This document shows positions 43,777-54,700 of a DNA stretch of 64,000 nt, piece after piece (the first letter of the stretch is position 1; every line of letters begins with the position of its first letter). The translations under genes and the position numbers were made by a program. The notes beneath the pieces were generated by a model. The model did not search any database. It saw only the letters and a program-made list of their open reading frames with translations, and was not told the DNA's origin. Origin of the DNA: Prochlorococcus sp. AG-402-L23 (GTDB lineage: Bacteria; Cyanobacteriota; Cyanobacteriia; PCC-6307; Cyanobiaceae); assembly GCA_003216635.1 (NCBI GenBank), contig QCIO01000004.1, positions 1 to 64,000 of the forward strand, read 5' to 3'.

Positions 43777-45759
43777 ATGAATAAAGCCGTTCAAAATAAA
43801 TCCAAAATACTATACCAATTACAAAAACTAAGAAAGCTATCCCAGCCATTTTTTCTACCCATAGATCAATGTAATGGATTTCAATTCATATGGCTTTTGA
43901 TTTCTCTAATATTTTGTGTTGGGGGAGTAGTACTTGTTGGTCTTACAGGAATAATCAGTTTTTTTGAAAGCTTTCAACCAATTTTTCTCGAAAAGTATTT
44001 CGGAGGTGTGGTAAATACTGTTAATTCAATTTGGTCTGGTAGCTGGGGTTTACTTTTCTCTGCCTTATTTTTAATTGGATCAGGAAGCTTTTTTAGCTTA
44101 AGACGGCAATTAAAAAACCGTAGATGGTTACATTGGTTATTCCTTGCGATAATTGTATTAATGCTTTTAGCAGTAAACGGAATAAATGCAGGAATAGGAT
44201 TTATAGCGAGAGATTTAACAAATGCTTTGGTAGAAAAACAAGAAGATGGATTTTATCGGATTTTGGGGATTTACGCTTGTTGTTTTGCTGTTGCTCTACC
44301 AATACGTGTCTCTCAAATATTTTTCACGTATAAATTGGGAATAATTTGGAGAGAATGGCTTTCAAAAAGTTTAGTCAAAGATTATATGACTAATAAAGCT
44401 TATTACCAATTAAATCCTAATGATGAAGAGCAAACTGATGTAGATAATCCGGATCAAAGGATAACCGATGATACCCGAGCTTTTACCGGGCAAAGTCTGT
44501 CTTTCACATTAGGTATTTTTGATGCACTACTAACATTTTCACTTAATATTCTTATTTTATGGAGTATAAGTACAACACTTACTTTTTCTTTATTTGGTTA
44601 CGCTGCATTTGCAACTTCTATCCTTTTAATTGCTGGTAAAAATCTTGTAAAGATTGACTTTGATCAACTTAGATATGAAGCAGATTTTCGATATGGCTTA
44701 GTACATATTAGAGATAATGCTGAATCAATAGCCTTTTACTCTGGGGAGAATCCTGAGCGGAGTGAAACTGAAAGGCGCTTAGGAGAAGTGGTGAGAAACT
44801 TTAATTTACTGATTATATGGAGAGTAATAATTGACGTCATGAGAAGATCCATTAATTATGCCGGAAATTTCTTTCCATATTTGATAATGGCAATCCCTTA
44901 CTTTCAAGGTGATATTGATTATGGTCGCTTTATTCAGGCAAGCTTTGCATTTGGAATGGTCGAAGGTTCGTTATTTTTCATAGTTAATCAAATAGAAGAA
45001 CTTGCAAAATTTACTGCAGGGATCGGCAGATTAGAAGGATTCCAATCAAAAGTCGAATCCATTAGTCAAACTAGCCCCACAAGCAACCAAAACGTTATTA
45101 CAAATTATCCATCAATTCTTATTAATAATGCTGACCTTTACCCACCAGGGTCAAATAAAACAATAATTAAAAATTTAAATTTGAGTATCGACAATAATCA
45201 ATCACTTTTGGTTGTAGGACCCTCTGGGTGCGGAAAAACATCTTTACTAAGAATGATTAGTGGTTTATGGGAGCCAGATAGTGGGTTAATAAAAAAACCA
45301 AAAATTGGGGAATTATTATTCATACCTCAAAAACCTTATATGTTACTAGGTTCTTTAAGGGAACAATTATGTTATCCCACAGAAGTTAAGAAATTTAGTG
45401 ATGAGCATCTTACTTCTGTACTTCATGAAGTAAATTTAAAAACGTTAGTGGATCGTTATCCTAATCTAGATATCAAGCAAGATTGGCCAAGAATTCTTTC
45501 TCTTGGTGAGCAACAAAGATTAGCTTTTGCAAGACTCTTACTAAATTCTCCAAGATTTGCAGTCCTTGATGAAGCAACGAGTGCTTTAGATATCGAAACT
45601 GAAAAAAAACTCTATAGTTTACTAAAGGAAAGAGAACTTTCCCTTATTAGTGTTGGACATAGACCTAGCTTAAAAGATTTTCATGAAAATATTTTAGAAT
45701 TAAATGGACACGGAGACTGGAAATTATTACCTTCTGATAAGTATAATTTTAAAGATTAG
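43777..45759 (+). CDS. BacA/SbmA-like ABC transporter (membrane plus ATPase)
   Basis: A 660-residue fusion of a six-helix membrane domain and an ABC ATPase. The membrane part matches the SbmA/BacA-YddA group (IFFTYKLGIIWREWLSKSLVKDYM; DNPDQRITDDTRAFTGQSL; FRYGLVHIRDNAESIAFYSGE). The ATPase has Walker A GPSGCGKTSLLRMISGLW, signature SLGEQQRLAFARLLL and Walker B FAVLDEATSALD. Relatives transport peptides, fatty acyl derivatives or cobalamin; substrate unknown. An HLIP gene follows after 8 nt. Confidence 0.88.
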   Translation: MNKAVQNKSKILYQLQKLRKLSQPFFLPIDQCNGFQFIWLLISLIFCVGGVVLVGLTGIISFFESFQPIFLEKYFGGVVNTVNSIWSGSWGLLFSALFLIGSGSFFSLRRQLKNRRWLHWLFLAIIVLMLLAVNGINAGIGFIARDLTNALVEKQEDGFYRILGIYACCFAVALPIRVSQIFFTYKLGIIWREWLSKSLVKDYMTNKAYYQLNPNDEEQTDVDNPDQRITDDTRAFTGQSLSFTLGIFDALLTFSLNILILWSISTTLTFSLFGYAAFATSILLIAGKNLVKIDFDQLRYEADFRYGLVHIRDNAESIAFYSGENPERSETERRLGEVVRNFNLLIIWRVIIDVMRRSINYAGNFFPYLIMAIPYFQGDIDYGRFIQASFAFGMVEGSLFFIVNQIEELAKFTAGIGRLEGFQSKVESISQTSPTSNQNVITNYPSILINNADLYPPGSNKTIIKNLNLSIDNNQSLLVVGPSGCGKTSLLRMISGLWEPDSGLIKKPKIGELLFIPQKPYMLLGSLREQLCYPTEVKKFSDEHLTSVLHEVNLKTLVDRYPNLDIKQDWPRILSLGEQQRLAFARLLLNSPRFAVLDEATSALDIETEKKLYSLLKERELSLISVGHRPSLKDFHENILELNGHGDWKLLPSDKYNFKD

Positions 45760-45767
45760 TAAAAATA

Positions 45768-46043
45768 ATGAATTCTAAAGAAGAACAAACTAACTCAGAA
45801 GTCACTAATTTAGAGAATAAGATTCATATAGAAAAGCAGAAAGATGCAAATTATATTAATGAACAAACTGGAGATAAAAAATTAGATGAAAAATCAATAG
45901 ATATTGAATATGATTATAAATTCGGATGGAGTAGTTATTCTGAAATAACTAATGGAAGATTTGCAATGATTGGATTCCTAGCAATAATACTAATTGAATT
46001 ATTTAGTCAACAATCTTTTTTAAAATGGGCAGGAATCTTATAA
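45768..46043 (+). CDS. hli: High-light-inducible protein with long acidic N-terminus, 91 residues
   Basis: The C-terminal part (FGWSSYSEITNGRFAMIGFLAIILIELF) is a classic HLIP chlorophyll-binding helix (ExxNGRxAMxG). About 55 acidic/lysine-rich residues precede it, longer than in short HLIPs. The gene lies 8 nt behind the BacA-like transporter, suggesting co-transcription, and abuts the convergent ycf66-like gene. Confidence 0.88.
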   Translation: MNSKEEQTNSEVTNLENKIHIEKQKDANYINEQTGDKKLDEKSIDIEYDYKFGWSSYSEITNGRFAMIGFLAIILIELFSQQSFLKWAGIL

Positions 46044-46973
46044 TTAATCATCAAATCTAGAACTATTATCTCTAGGTTTCTTTTTGTTTGTTCCAACGGT
46101 ATATCTACCACTTTGATTTTTTGAACTTGATCTAACTGAAGAATTTACTCTACGATTCTCACGAGTTTTTCCTACTTGATTAGAGTCTTTAAATGAAGCA
46201 TCTTCTACTTGAGCTGTTGAATTTTGCTGACTAATAGGAGATCTTATAGGTTTCTTTCTTGATAGAGAAGAATCATCAGGTGAAGAAATATTATCTTGTC
46301 TAGAAACTGTCCTATTCATTCTAGGTCTTGATCCTGTTTTAACTTCATTGCGAGATAAGTTGCGTCTCTCACCAAAGTTATTTCCTTCTGATTGATTACT
46401 ATTTTTAACTTCAGGAGTCTTTCTTCTTCTTCTTTTAGGTTCGTCACTTTCAAACTGATTTACTTCTCTTGTAGATGGCCTGCTTCTACTTGCAGCCGCA
46501 GAAGGAATAGCTCTTGAAACATTCATCCTACGAGATCTTCCCTCTATATAGTCTTCTTCAAATTCATCTTCTTGGGGCTTAAATCTTCTTGATGGTCTTT
46601 CAGCTTCTTCAAACCTATCGTAATCGTCATTAAATCGACCTCTAGAATTTCTAGGCACATCAGAAATAGGCTCATCATCAAAATAAGATGACCTTCTAGC
46701 TTGATCAGTAGCAACTCCCCTCAATCGTACACTTTCATATGCAAAAAAAACTGTGGTTCCTGCTAGTAAAAACTGACCAAACTGAAGGATGGGATCTAAC
46801 CTCCAGCCTTGAAAAAACAATATTCCCCCGCACAAAAGTCCTATAGCTGCGAAAAAAACATCATAATCTCTTGCTAATGCAGGTTTAAAAGACCTTAAGA
46901 AATAGAGGCCTCCTCCACATACCGCTAGGACGATACCAACAATACTGGCCCAATTGAGACTAGCATTGACCAC
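46044..46973 (-). CDS. ycf66: Ycf66 family protein
   Basis: A 309-residue protein with an N-terminal membrane region of about four helices (ASIVGIVLAVCGGGLYFLRSF; YDVFFAAIGLLCGGILFFQGWR; QFGQFLLAGTTVFFAYESVRLRG) characteristic of Ycf66. The remaining 200 residues are low-complexity, rich in arginine, serine and asparagine, with several basic RRRR-like clusters, and probably disordered. The function is unknown. psbX lies upstream (80 nt) on the same strand. Confidence 0.88.
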   Translation of the reverse strand: MVNASLNWASIVGIVLAVCGGGLYFLRSFKPALARDYDVFFAAIGLLCGGILFFQGWRLDPILQFGQFLLAGTTVFFAYESVRLRGVATDQARRSSYFDDEPISDVPRNSRGRFNDDYDRFEEAERPSRRFKPQEDEFEEDYIEGRSRRMNVSRAIPSAAASRSRPSTREVNQFESDEPKRRRRKTPEVKNSNQSEGNNFGERRNLSRNEVKTGSRPRMNRTVSRQDNISSPDDSSLSRKKPIRSPISQQNSTAQVEDASFKDSNQVGKTRENRRVNSSVRSSSKNQSGRYTVGTNKKKPRDNSSRFDD

Positions 46974-47053
46974 ATTCTTTCTCCAAAATTTATTTATTAA
47001 AGGGGTAATTAAATCACCCTATACATATAGTGTACTTAAATCTGCTACAAAAA

Positions 47054-47239
47054 CTAGCGTCTTCCAGTAGAAGTACGATCCAGGGAATCTTTCTGACTGA
47101 CAAAAATCAAAAATGCAGTAGCTGGAATAACGATAAGTAAAGCAGCGGCAATAAAACTACCTATCATTCCAACTGCGGAATTATTTGCAACTTCAGCAGA
47201 AAAATCAGCAGCTAGTAATAAGTTTGAAATTTGAAACAC
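47054..47239 (-). CDS. psbX: Photosystem II reaction center protein PsbX
   Basis: A 61-residue protein: an N-terminal lumenal extension ([17 protein letters not shown]) followed by one membrane helix ([23 protein letters not shown]) and [10 protein letters not shown], as in cyanobacterial PsbX. PsbX is a peripheral subunit near the QB site. ycf66 lies downstream on the same strand. Confidence 0.88.
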   Translation of the reverse strand: MFQISNLLLAADFSAEVANNSAVGMIGSFIAAALLIVIPATAFLIFVSQKDSLDRTSTGRR

Positions 47240-47319
47240 TTTTAAATATTAAATTCTCAATTTATAATACGAATTAAATACGTTTAAATGGGTTATTTAT
47301 TAAGATGAATTAAATAATT

Positions 47320-47634
47320 GTGATTTCCTTGCCTGTAAACTCTCTTCAAATATTAGACGTTAGTTTAGGAATTTCTCTTTCATATCTAACTATAGTTTTT
47401 CTAATAAGATTAATTCTTACTTGGTACCCAAAAATTGATTTAAGTAAAGGTTTATGGCTGTTAATATCAATACCATCAAGCTCTATTCTTAATTTAACAA
47501 GAAAATTAATTCCCCCCATTGGAGGAGTTGATGTTGGACCCGTAATTTGGATTGGAATTATAAGCTTTTTAAGAGAGATTTTAGTTGGTCAACAAGGACT
47601 TATAAAACTTGCATTACATACGCATATTGCATAA
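47320..47634 (+). CDS. YggT family membrane protein
   Basis: A 104-residue protein with a membrane helix (IVFLIRLILTWYPKIDLS) and the typical YggT ending DVGPVIWIGIISFLREIL. In cyanobacteria and chloroplasts YggT/YlmG proteins affect thylakoid and nucleoid organisation. The start is GTG at 47320. It converges with accC (18 nt gap). Confidence 0.85.
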   Translation: MISLPVNSLQILDVSLGISLSYLTIVFLIRLILTWYPKIDLSKGLWLLISIPSSSILNLTRKLIPPIGGVDVGPVIWIGIISFLREILVGQQGLIKLALHTHIA

Positions 47635-47652
47635 AGATCATTTAAATATTTC

Positions 47653-49002
47653 TCAGTAATTTGGCAATAATTCTTCTTCTACATATTTAGTATGTATCTT
47701 ACCTTCCTTAAATTTAGATTTATTAAGTAAGGTTAGATGAAAGTTAATTGTTGTAGGAATACCAGTTACTGCGCACTCATTTAAAGCCCTATTCATACGT
47801 TTAATTGCAGTATTACGATCTTTCCCCCAGACTATTAATTTACCTATTAATGAATCATAGAAAGGAGGTATTTCATAGCCGGTATAAACATGACTATCCA
47901 CTCTTACACCAGGACCACCAGGAGGAAGCCACCCAGTTATTTTTCCAGGTGATGGCCGGAAATTATGAGAAGGATCTTCAGCGTTGATTCTGCATTCAAT
48001 GGCATGACCATTTAAATGAATATCATCCTGATTAAATTCCAAGTTTGCTCCACCTGCGATTTTAATTTGCTCAGCTATTAAATCAACTCCAGTAACCATT
48101 TCAGTAACGGGATGTTCAACTTGAATCCTAGTATTCATCTCCATAAAATAAAAATTATTATAATCATCAACTAAAAATTCAACTGTTCCAGCTCCTTCAT
48201 AGCCGATACTTTTTGCCGCAGCAATAGCTGCGTTTCCCATTTTTTTTCTTAGGTCAGTATTAATTGCAGGACTAGGAGACTCTTCTAATAACTTCTGATG
48301 TCTTCTTTGAACTGAACAATCCCTCTCTCCTAAATGAACAACATTACCCGACCTATCCGCTAAAATTTGAATTTCTACATGTCTTGGCTTTTTTATAAAT
48401 TTCTCCATATATAATCCATCATTACCAAAAGCTGCTTCTGCTTCACCTTGAGCTGCTTTAAACATTTTTTCAAGATTATCAGAGTTTTCAACCAGCCTCA
48501 TACCTCTACCACCTCCTCCAGCAGTCGCTTTGATAATTACCGGATAGCCTATATCATTTGCCAATTTATAAGCCTCATCAACATTTGATAACAAGCCTTT
48601 GCTACCAGGTACTGTCGGAACTCCAACTGATTCCATAGTTTCTTTAGCTGTAGATTTATCTCCCATAGATCTAATAGCTTTAGGAGATGGGCCAATAAAA
48701 ACTATGCCGTGATCATTACACATCTCAGCAAATTTATCATTTTCAGCAAGAAATCCATAACCAGGATGAATAGCATCAACTCCTCTCGAAGTAGCAGCAG
48801 CAAGTATATTTGGAATATTTAAATAACTCTTATTACTTAACGAATCACCAACGCAAACCGCTTCATCAGCAAGCTGAACATGCAATGCTTTTTTATCTAC
48901 AGTGCTAAAAACTGCAACGGTTGCAATACCAAGTTCTCTACAACTTCTAACAATTCGTAAAGCTATTTCTCCACGATTAGCAATTAAAACTTTTTCAACC
49001 AT
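47653..49002 (-). CDS. accC: Acetyl-CoA carboxylase, biotin carboxylase subunit
   Basis: AccC carboxylates the biotin of AccB, the first step of fatty-acid synthesis. The 449-residue ATP-grasp protein includes [38 protein letters not shown]-binding [53 protein letters not shown] and ECRINAEDP. All core residues are present. The upstream side is the 261-base spacer before the tRNA-Leu. Confidence 0.96.
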   Translation of the reverse strand: MVEKVLIANRGEIALRIVRSCRELGIATVAVFSTVDKKALHVQLADEAVCVGDSLSNKSYLNIPNILAAATSRGVDAIHPGYGFLAENDKFAEMCNDHGIVFIGPSPKAIRSMGDKSTAKETMESVGVPTVPGSKGLLSNVDEAYKLANDIGYPVIIKATAGGGGRGMRLVENSDNLEKMFKAAQGEAEAAFGNDGLYMEKFIKKPRHVEIQILADRSGNVVHLGERDCSVQRRHQKLLEESPSPAINTDLRKKMGNAAIAAAKSIGYEGAGTVEFLVDDYNNFYFMEMNTRIQVEHPVTEMVTGVDLIAEQIKIAGGANLEFNQDDIHLNGHAIECRINAEDPSHNFRPSPGKITGWLPPGGPGVRVDSHVYTGYEIPPFYDSLIGKLIVWGKDRNTAIKRMNRALNECAVTGIPTTINFHLTLLNKSKFKEGKIHTKYVEEELLPNY

Positions 49003-49263
49003 TATGAAATTAAATTGAAGAAATGAAAATGACTTAAAATAAAAAATTCTTTGCCAAAGTATTTAACAAAACTTTTTTAGTGTTCAAAGGACATTTTTTA
49101 CAATACAACCTAGAACGTTATATATGTATAAATATTTGTTTTATGCAATAGAAAAATAATTCATCATATTCAAAAATAGTCTTTTTGAACTACATCTTTA
49201 TTTCAGCCAATAATGTATTATATTTCTAAGGTTTAGGCATCCCCCGGTTACTGAAAACCCTTT
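49003..49263. other. Intergenic region before the tRNA-Leu, no gene seen
   Basis: This 261-base AT-rich spacer lies between the accC start and the tRNA-Leu gene. It must carry the promoters of both, but no clean -10/-35 is decided by eye. An 8-bp hairpin, TTCAAAAA / TTTTTGAA with a 5-nt loop (49169-49189), is visible; it could be a weak structural element. Confidence 0.5.
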
Positions 49264-49345
49264 GCGGACGTGGCGGAATTGGTAGACGCGCACGTCTAAG
49301 GAGCGTGTGGCTTCGGCCTTGCGAGTTCAAGTCTCGCCGTCCGCA
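49264..49345 (+). tRNA. tRNA-Leu, anticodon AAG
   Basis: A class II tRNA gene: acceptor GCGGACG pairs with CGTCCGC, the D arm holds GGAATTGGTAGACGC, the anticodon stem CACGT/GCGTG encloses loop CTAAGGA, a long variable arm (GGC-TTCG-GCC) follows, and the T arm is GCGAG-TTCAAGT-CTCGC. Alignment of the D-to-anticodon stretch with E. coli tRNA-Leu puts U33 before A34-A35-G36, so the anticodon is AAG. CCA is not encoded. An A34 in a leucine tRNA is unusual in bacteria and would need deamination to inosine. Confidence 0.9.
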
Positions 49346-49369
49346 TTTAATGTATTCTGTTTAACTGCA

Positions 49370-50635
49370 ATGCAAAAAAAATCAGTTGCAGTAGTTATAG
49401 TTTCCAATGGTCCTGGTGAATTAGCGACATGGGTAAATCCTGTAGTGGATGAGCTTAACAAAATAAATAAATCCCTATGTGATGACAATAAACTCGATTT
49501 CACTCTTAGGTTAGTCCTAGTTCCTTGCCCAAATGCCACTGGTAAAGAATTTTTAGTTGCAAATTCATGGAATAAATTCGAATTAATTACAAAATCCAAA
49601 AGTTTTTGGAAGTTATTAATAAAGCCACAATCTTTTGCGAATTGGCCACAAAAAGGGATCGTTCTTTTCCTTGGCGGAGATCAATTTTGGAGTATTTTAT
49701 TAGCTAAAAGATTAGGTTATTTAAATATTACATATGCTGAATGGGTTTCGCGATGGCCTCAATGGACCAACGAAATTGCTGCTATGAATATAAAAGTAAA
49801 AGAGTTAATACCTAAAAGATATAAATATAAATGTAAGGTCATTGGCGATTTGATGGCAGATATCAAAATTAATAGTGAAATATCATTAAGAAATAAAGAA
49901 AAAAACTACATTGCATTGATGCCTGGTTCTAAAAAAGCAAAGCTTTCTGTTGGAATTCCTTTCTTCTTAGAAGTTGCAGATCATATAGCGGAAGAAAATC
50001 AAAATATAAATTTTATAATTCCAATTGCCCCAACCACTAATAAAAGTGAATATTTATTTTTTCAAAGCGAAAGAAATCCAATTGCGAAATATTACTCATC
50101 AAAAATCAAAAAAATTAAAAACTTCAAAGACTCTCCTTTTGATTTCATAATTGAAACATCAAAAAATACAAAAATTTATCTGATAAAAAAACATCCTTGC
50201 TTTGAAATATTAAAAGAATGTGATCTTGCAATTACAACTGTAGGAGCAAATACTGCAGAATTAGCAGCAATTACTCTTCCAATGTTAGTTGTTCTACCAA
50301 CTCAACATTTAAATATGATGAATGCCTGGGATGGTATTTTTGGAGTAATTGGGAAAATTTCCTTCGTAAATAGATTCTTAACTTTTATAGTTAAAAATTT
50401 TTATTTTAAAAAAAAGAAGTTTTTTTCTTGGCCAAATATTAAAGCTAAAAGAATGATTGTCCCTGAAAGGATAGGTAATATTTCGCCAAGAAAAATTGCA
50501 AGAGAAGTATTATTTCTTATTAAAAATAAAGATCAATTAAAAAGTATTAAGGATAATCTACACAAAGAAAGAGGCGATAAAGGTGCTGCAAAAAAACTTG
50601 CTTCTATAATTTTTAATTCAATAAAAAAACTTTGA
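49370..50635 (+). CDS. LpxB-like (lipid-A-disaccharide synthase-related) glycosyltransferase
   Basis: A 421-residue protein of the cyanobacterial LpxB-like group. Signatures are VVIVSNGPGELATWVNPVVDEL, IVLFLGGDQFWSILLAKRLGY, VIGDLMADIK, IALMPGSKKAKLS and CDLAITTVGANTAELAA near the C-terminus, consistent with a GT-B fold. The start at ATG 49370 is used; the longer frame runs back through the tRNA and is not credible. Substrate unknown. Confidence 0.8.
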   Translation: MQKKSVAVVIVSNGPGELATWVNPVVDELNKINKSLCDDNKLDFTLRLVLVPCPNATGKEFLVANSWNKFELITKSKSFWKLLIKPQSFANWPQKGIVLFLGGDQFWSILLAKRLGYLNITYAEWVSRWPQWTNEIAAMNIKVKELIPKRYKYKCKVIGDLMADIKINSEISLRNKEKNYIALMPGSKKAKLSVGIPFFLEVADHIAEENQNINFIIPIAPTTNKSEYLFFQSERNPIAKYYSSKIKKIKNFKDSPFDFIIETSKNTKIYLIKKHPCFEILKECDLAITTVGANTAELAAITLPMLVVLPTQHLNMMNAWDGIFGVIGKISFVNRFLTFIVKNFYFKKKKFFSWPNIKAKRMIVPERIGNISPRKIAREVLFLIKNKDQLKSIKDNLHKERGDKGAAKKLASIIFNSIKKL

Positions 50636-50638
50636 CAA

Positions 50639-51682
50639 TTACCAGGGATCATCAATTTCAAACTTTTCTGCTTTTTTATTATCTTGAACTAAATTTTGTT
50701 CATCTATTGGTTCAATATCTAAAGTTTCAGTTGCATTTTGAATTGGTCTTTTCGAAGCTAAATTAGTAGTTGATTGTCTCTTTTGCTTAAAATCAATATT
50801 GTTTTTTTCATCTATTTGATTAACACTATTTTGATTCTCGATCTGATCAGAATAATCATTATCCATGTATAGCTTTTTTCTGTTATTTATTTCTTCTGAA
50901 GAACCCTTTATCTCAACATATTCAAGTTCATCTTCATAATCATCTTCATAATCATCTTGTTCAACAACTTCTTCATATTCCTCGACCAAATTGTTTTGCT
51001 GTTCTGATTCAGACCCTGAAAGTAACTGATTCTCAACAGGTACAAGATTTGCTGAGTATCCATTTGCTTCCCTTTCATCCCATGAAGAACCCCCGACTCC
51101 AAGTTTCTCAAGTAGTCCACTACTTAGTTGCTTCAATTTCTCTTCAGCACCTTCATAAACAATAATCCTGTCGGTACCACTACTTACAATTTCCTCAACA
51201 GGTATTTCCCAAGTACTTAAAACTCCCTCACCTAAAAGGGGAACACCAACAGCACCCATAACAAGAGATATCAAATCCCCAGTCTCAATATCAAAAGAAA
51301 AGCCAAGAACTCTTCCTAAAAGTTGTCCAGATTCTGTAATCACTTGACAATTAATGACCTTCACATATCTTTCTGGAGAAAAACTCTCACTCAAAGAATC
51401 TAGGGAGTCAACTAATATGACATCTCCAACTTGCTTTATGCTTTCTAAAGGCATCCATTTTGGCAAACCTGGTAAAAATCTTGTAAGTGGATTATCTCTT
51501 AGTCCCAAAGCGACCACCTCTCTTCTATCGATATCAACAACGACTTCGCCAACTACGCCTAGCCGCCTCCCAGTATCAGTAGTTATCACTTGTGTTCCCA
51601 TTAATTCTGATCTTAACCATAAACGTTCGCTAGGAATCGAGTTAGGAATATTCTTATTAGCAGATGTGTTAGACAAGCTCAT
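50639..51682 (-). CDS. Tandem PRC-barrel protein with acidic tail
   Basis: A 347-residue protein with two PRC-barrel-like beta domains (about 22-95, LRSELMGTQVITTDTGRRLG; and about 105-185, CQVITESGQLLGRVLGFSFD). PRC barrels act as protein-binding or RNA/ribosome maturation modules. The C-terminal 140 residues are acidic and low-complexity (VEQDDYEDDYEDELEYVEI). It lies 45 nt downstream of smc on the same strand and is probably co-transcribed with it. Confidence 0.8.
   Translation of the reverse strand: MSLSNTSANKNIPNSIPSERLWLRSELMGTQVITTDTGRRLGVVGEVVVDIDRREVVALGLRDNPLTRFLPGLPKWMPLESIKQVGDVILVDSLDSLSESFSPERYVKVINCQVITESGQLLGRVLGFSFDIETGDLISLVMGAVGVPLLGEGVLSTWEIPVEEIVSSGTDRIIVYEGAEEKLKQLSSGLLEKLGVGGSSWDEREANGYSANLVPVENQLLSGSESEQQNNLVEEYEEVVEQDDYEDDYEDELEYVEIKGSSEEINNRKKLYMDNDYSDQIENQNSVNQIDEKNNIDFKQKRQSTTNLASKRPIQNATETLDIEPIDEQNLVQDNKKAEKFEIDDPW
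50931..50954. repeat. Short tandem repeat in the acidic tail coding region
   Basis: Two exact copies of the 12-base unit TCTTCATAATCA lie head to tail (50931-50942 and 50943-50954). They encode part of the acidic DDYED run of the PRC-barrel protein, so the repeat length is in frame and could vary among strains. Confidence 0.7.
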
Positions 51683-51727
51683 AAATTTCTTTTTATCATT
51701 CTGACGTATAAATTTAAAAAAGTGGGT

Positions 51728-54700
51728 TTATGCAGCATTTGGTAACCCAAGAACTTGAGTATTAGCACCTCTTGCTTGCGCAACTCCAATTGTTCGTTCA
51801 GACGCACTAATCATAGGCCTTCTATGACTTACGACTATAAATTGAGCATTTGATGACTGATTAGATATTAATTTTGATAATCTTTCAACATTTATACCAT
51901 CTAAGAAACTATCAACCTCATCTAATGCATAAAAAGGTGAAGGTTTATACTTTTGCAAAGCAAATAAAAAACTTAAAGCGGTTAACGACTTTTCACCACC
52001 TGACATAGAGGCTAATCTTCTGACATTTTTTCCCTTAGGATGAGCCACTAAAGTTAATCCTCCTTCTAAAGGAGAATTAGGATTTTCAAGTTGAAGAAAT
52101 CCATCTCCATCCGATAAATTTGCAAAAATTTCTCTAAAATGCCTATCAACTTCTATAAATGCTTGCATAAAAGCCTCCTGACGCATCGTAGATACAGTTT
52201 CTATTCTCAGCAATAATTCAGATCTTTCATTAGATAGAATTTCTAATTTTTCTCGCAAACCATTTAATCTCTCAATTAATTCCTCTAATTCATCAAGAGC
52301 CAACATATTAACAGGTTCTAAGCTTTGTAATTTTGCATTTATGATCGAGATTTCTGATTGCAAAGATTCAAGACTCTTCCCTTCATATTCTCCAAACTGC
52401 GGGGAAGGATTAGGTAGATCTTTTTTATAATTTTCTAATTTTATTTTCTCGCTCCTAATCTCTTCTTTAAGAGAATGCATATCCCTTTCAAGATATTCAA
52501 GCTTCAACAGATAGTTATTATATTCTTGCCTTTTATTTGAAATTGAAGAGTTTAATTCATCTCTTTTCCTTCTCAATAAACCTAAATCCTTCTCTAAAGA
52601 ATTTTTTTGACTATCGAGATCTAAAAGCTCTTTTTTAAATTCATCTCTTTTTTCTATCCATTCACTATGAGCAATTGCTAGTTGTTTAATAGATTCCTGC
52701 AGGTTTTTTTCTTGTAGTAAAGTAATTTTTAATGAATTATTGATACGCTCTTTATTTAAAGCAAATTGATTCTTTTTATCTAGTAATGTATCTCTTTCCT
52801 TAATAAGTAATTCAAGTTTTTTATCAAGATTATTAAAATCCTTATTAAAATCTATTAATGATGATTTTTGATTTTTTTCATAATTAGCCTTTTGAATGAT
52901 TTGTAATTGATCAAACTTATCAAGAAAAGGCTTCAATTCATTTTTTAAATGATCTAACTCGTTAACTAATAAATTATTAACATTATCAAGTTTATTTAAT
53001 CTCGATTTACAATCCTCAATTCTTTGTGAGACAGCCTTGAGAGAATCTTGATTTACTTCAATTTCTTTATTAAATGATGCACAATCCTTAATTATTTGGC
53101 TGCGGTTAGAATTTAATTTACTAAGTCTATTATTTTTTATTATCAAATCATTATTTGACTCTTTTAAAGCTTCTTCGATAACTAATAATCTTTCTTTTGT
53201 AGGACTGGAATCATCAATATCATTATTAATTCCAAACCTATAAGCCAAATCTTTATTTAACTTGCTGCCTCCTGTAATAGCACCACTTGCTTCTAATAAT
53301 TCACCACCTAAGGTAACCAACCTATTTTTTTGTGTAGACGACCTAGCTGAAGATAAGTCTGAAAAAACCAAAGTATCTCCAAAAACATATCGAAAAACAT
53401 CTGAATAGACTTCATCAAAAGTAATTAGATTAATAGCTTTATCAATAAATCCATTCTCCCTGTTATTATCAAATCTTGAAATTGCATAATTCTTTTTTGG
53501 ACTTTTAATTCTATTTAAAGGTAAAAAAGTTAATCTACCCGCTTTCTTCTTTTTAAGGATTTCAATTGCTTTAGCTGCAATATGATCATTGTCAACAACA
53601 ATTTGTCCGAGTCTATTTCCAGCAGCAATTTCTAATGCATATCTATTTTTCTCACTGACCTCACCAAGTTGAGCTACATAACCATGTATACCCTCTAACC
53701 CTGCTTCTAAGAGAATTCTGAGAGCATATGAACCTCTAGATTCATTTAAAGCTTCCTTCCTGCTTTCGAATCTAGATAAATCCTTTTCAAGTCTTAATTG
53801 CTCGTTGTTTAGCCTTGATTTAGTTTTAATTAATAAATCAATTTCATTTTTTAAAGAATTAATTTCTGAGCTATTACTTGCCAAGTTTTTATTCTTTGTA
53901 TCGGAAGTCTCTTTTTTTCTTTGATTTCCCTCAAAAAGTTTCTGCTTTTCTAACTCTAAGGCGTCAATCTGAGACAATATCTCATCTTTTTGAATATTAT
54001 TTTGAATAGTTTCTTCTTCAACTTTCCTTTTTTTTATTTCCAAAGGATTAATTTGATTTTTTATACTTTCAAGCTCAGCATTTAATTTGATACTTTGTTT
54101 TGAGAATTCTCCAGATTCTCCAGCCGCATCAGAAAGTTTTTTTCTGGATTCTTTATGTTTTACAGTTTGATCATCAATTTGCAAGTTCAATTGATATAAA
54201 AAATTATCATTAAAATTTTCTTGTCTCATCTTTTCTGACTCGATATTCCTCTTGGAAATTGCAATTTCATCTCTCTGCTTTTGTAATTTAATACCTTCTT
54301 CTTTATTCAAATTTGATATCCTATCAAGTTCTCTCAGGCTAGAATTAATACTTCCAATATCAGAATTCACTTTTATCAATTTATCCTCTCCTTTATCCTT
54401 AAGCTCATCTACCAGTATTTTCAAAGCATCTTCTAATACTGATATTTCTTTATTAATAGATTCTTTTTGTTTATTAAATAAAATTTTATTTTTTTCAATT
54501 TCAGTTTCTTTTTTTTCTATAGATTCAAGATGCTTAACTTGTTTATCAAAAATAAGAACTTTCTCTAATTCCATTATTTGATGCAGTTTTGCCTTTAACT
54601 CTTTATATCGCTTTGCTTTTTCACATTCTTTTTCAAGCTTATTTTTACTAGATTGCAATTCATTTTCTAAAATTTCACATCTTTCTTGTCTTTCAAAAAC

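Noticed and set aside
43777-46043. Peptide toxin/immunity cluster from the BacA-like transporter and downstream small protein
   Set aside because: The downstream small protein has a clear chlorophyll-binding HLIP helix, so it is not a bacteriocin or immunity protein.
49307-49369. Extended N-terminus of the LpxB-like protein
   Set aside because: The extra frame runs through the 3' half of the tRNA-Leu; the ATG at 49370 gives the family N-terminus directly.
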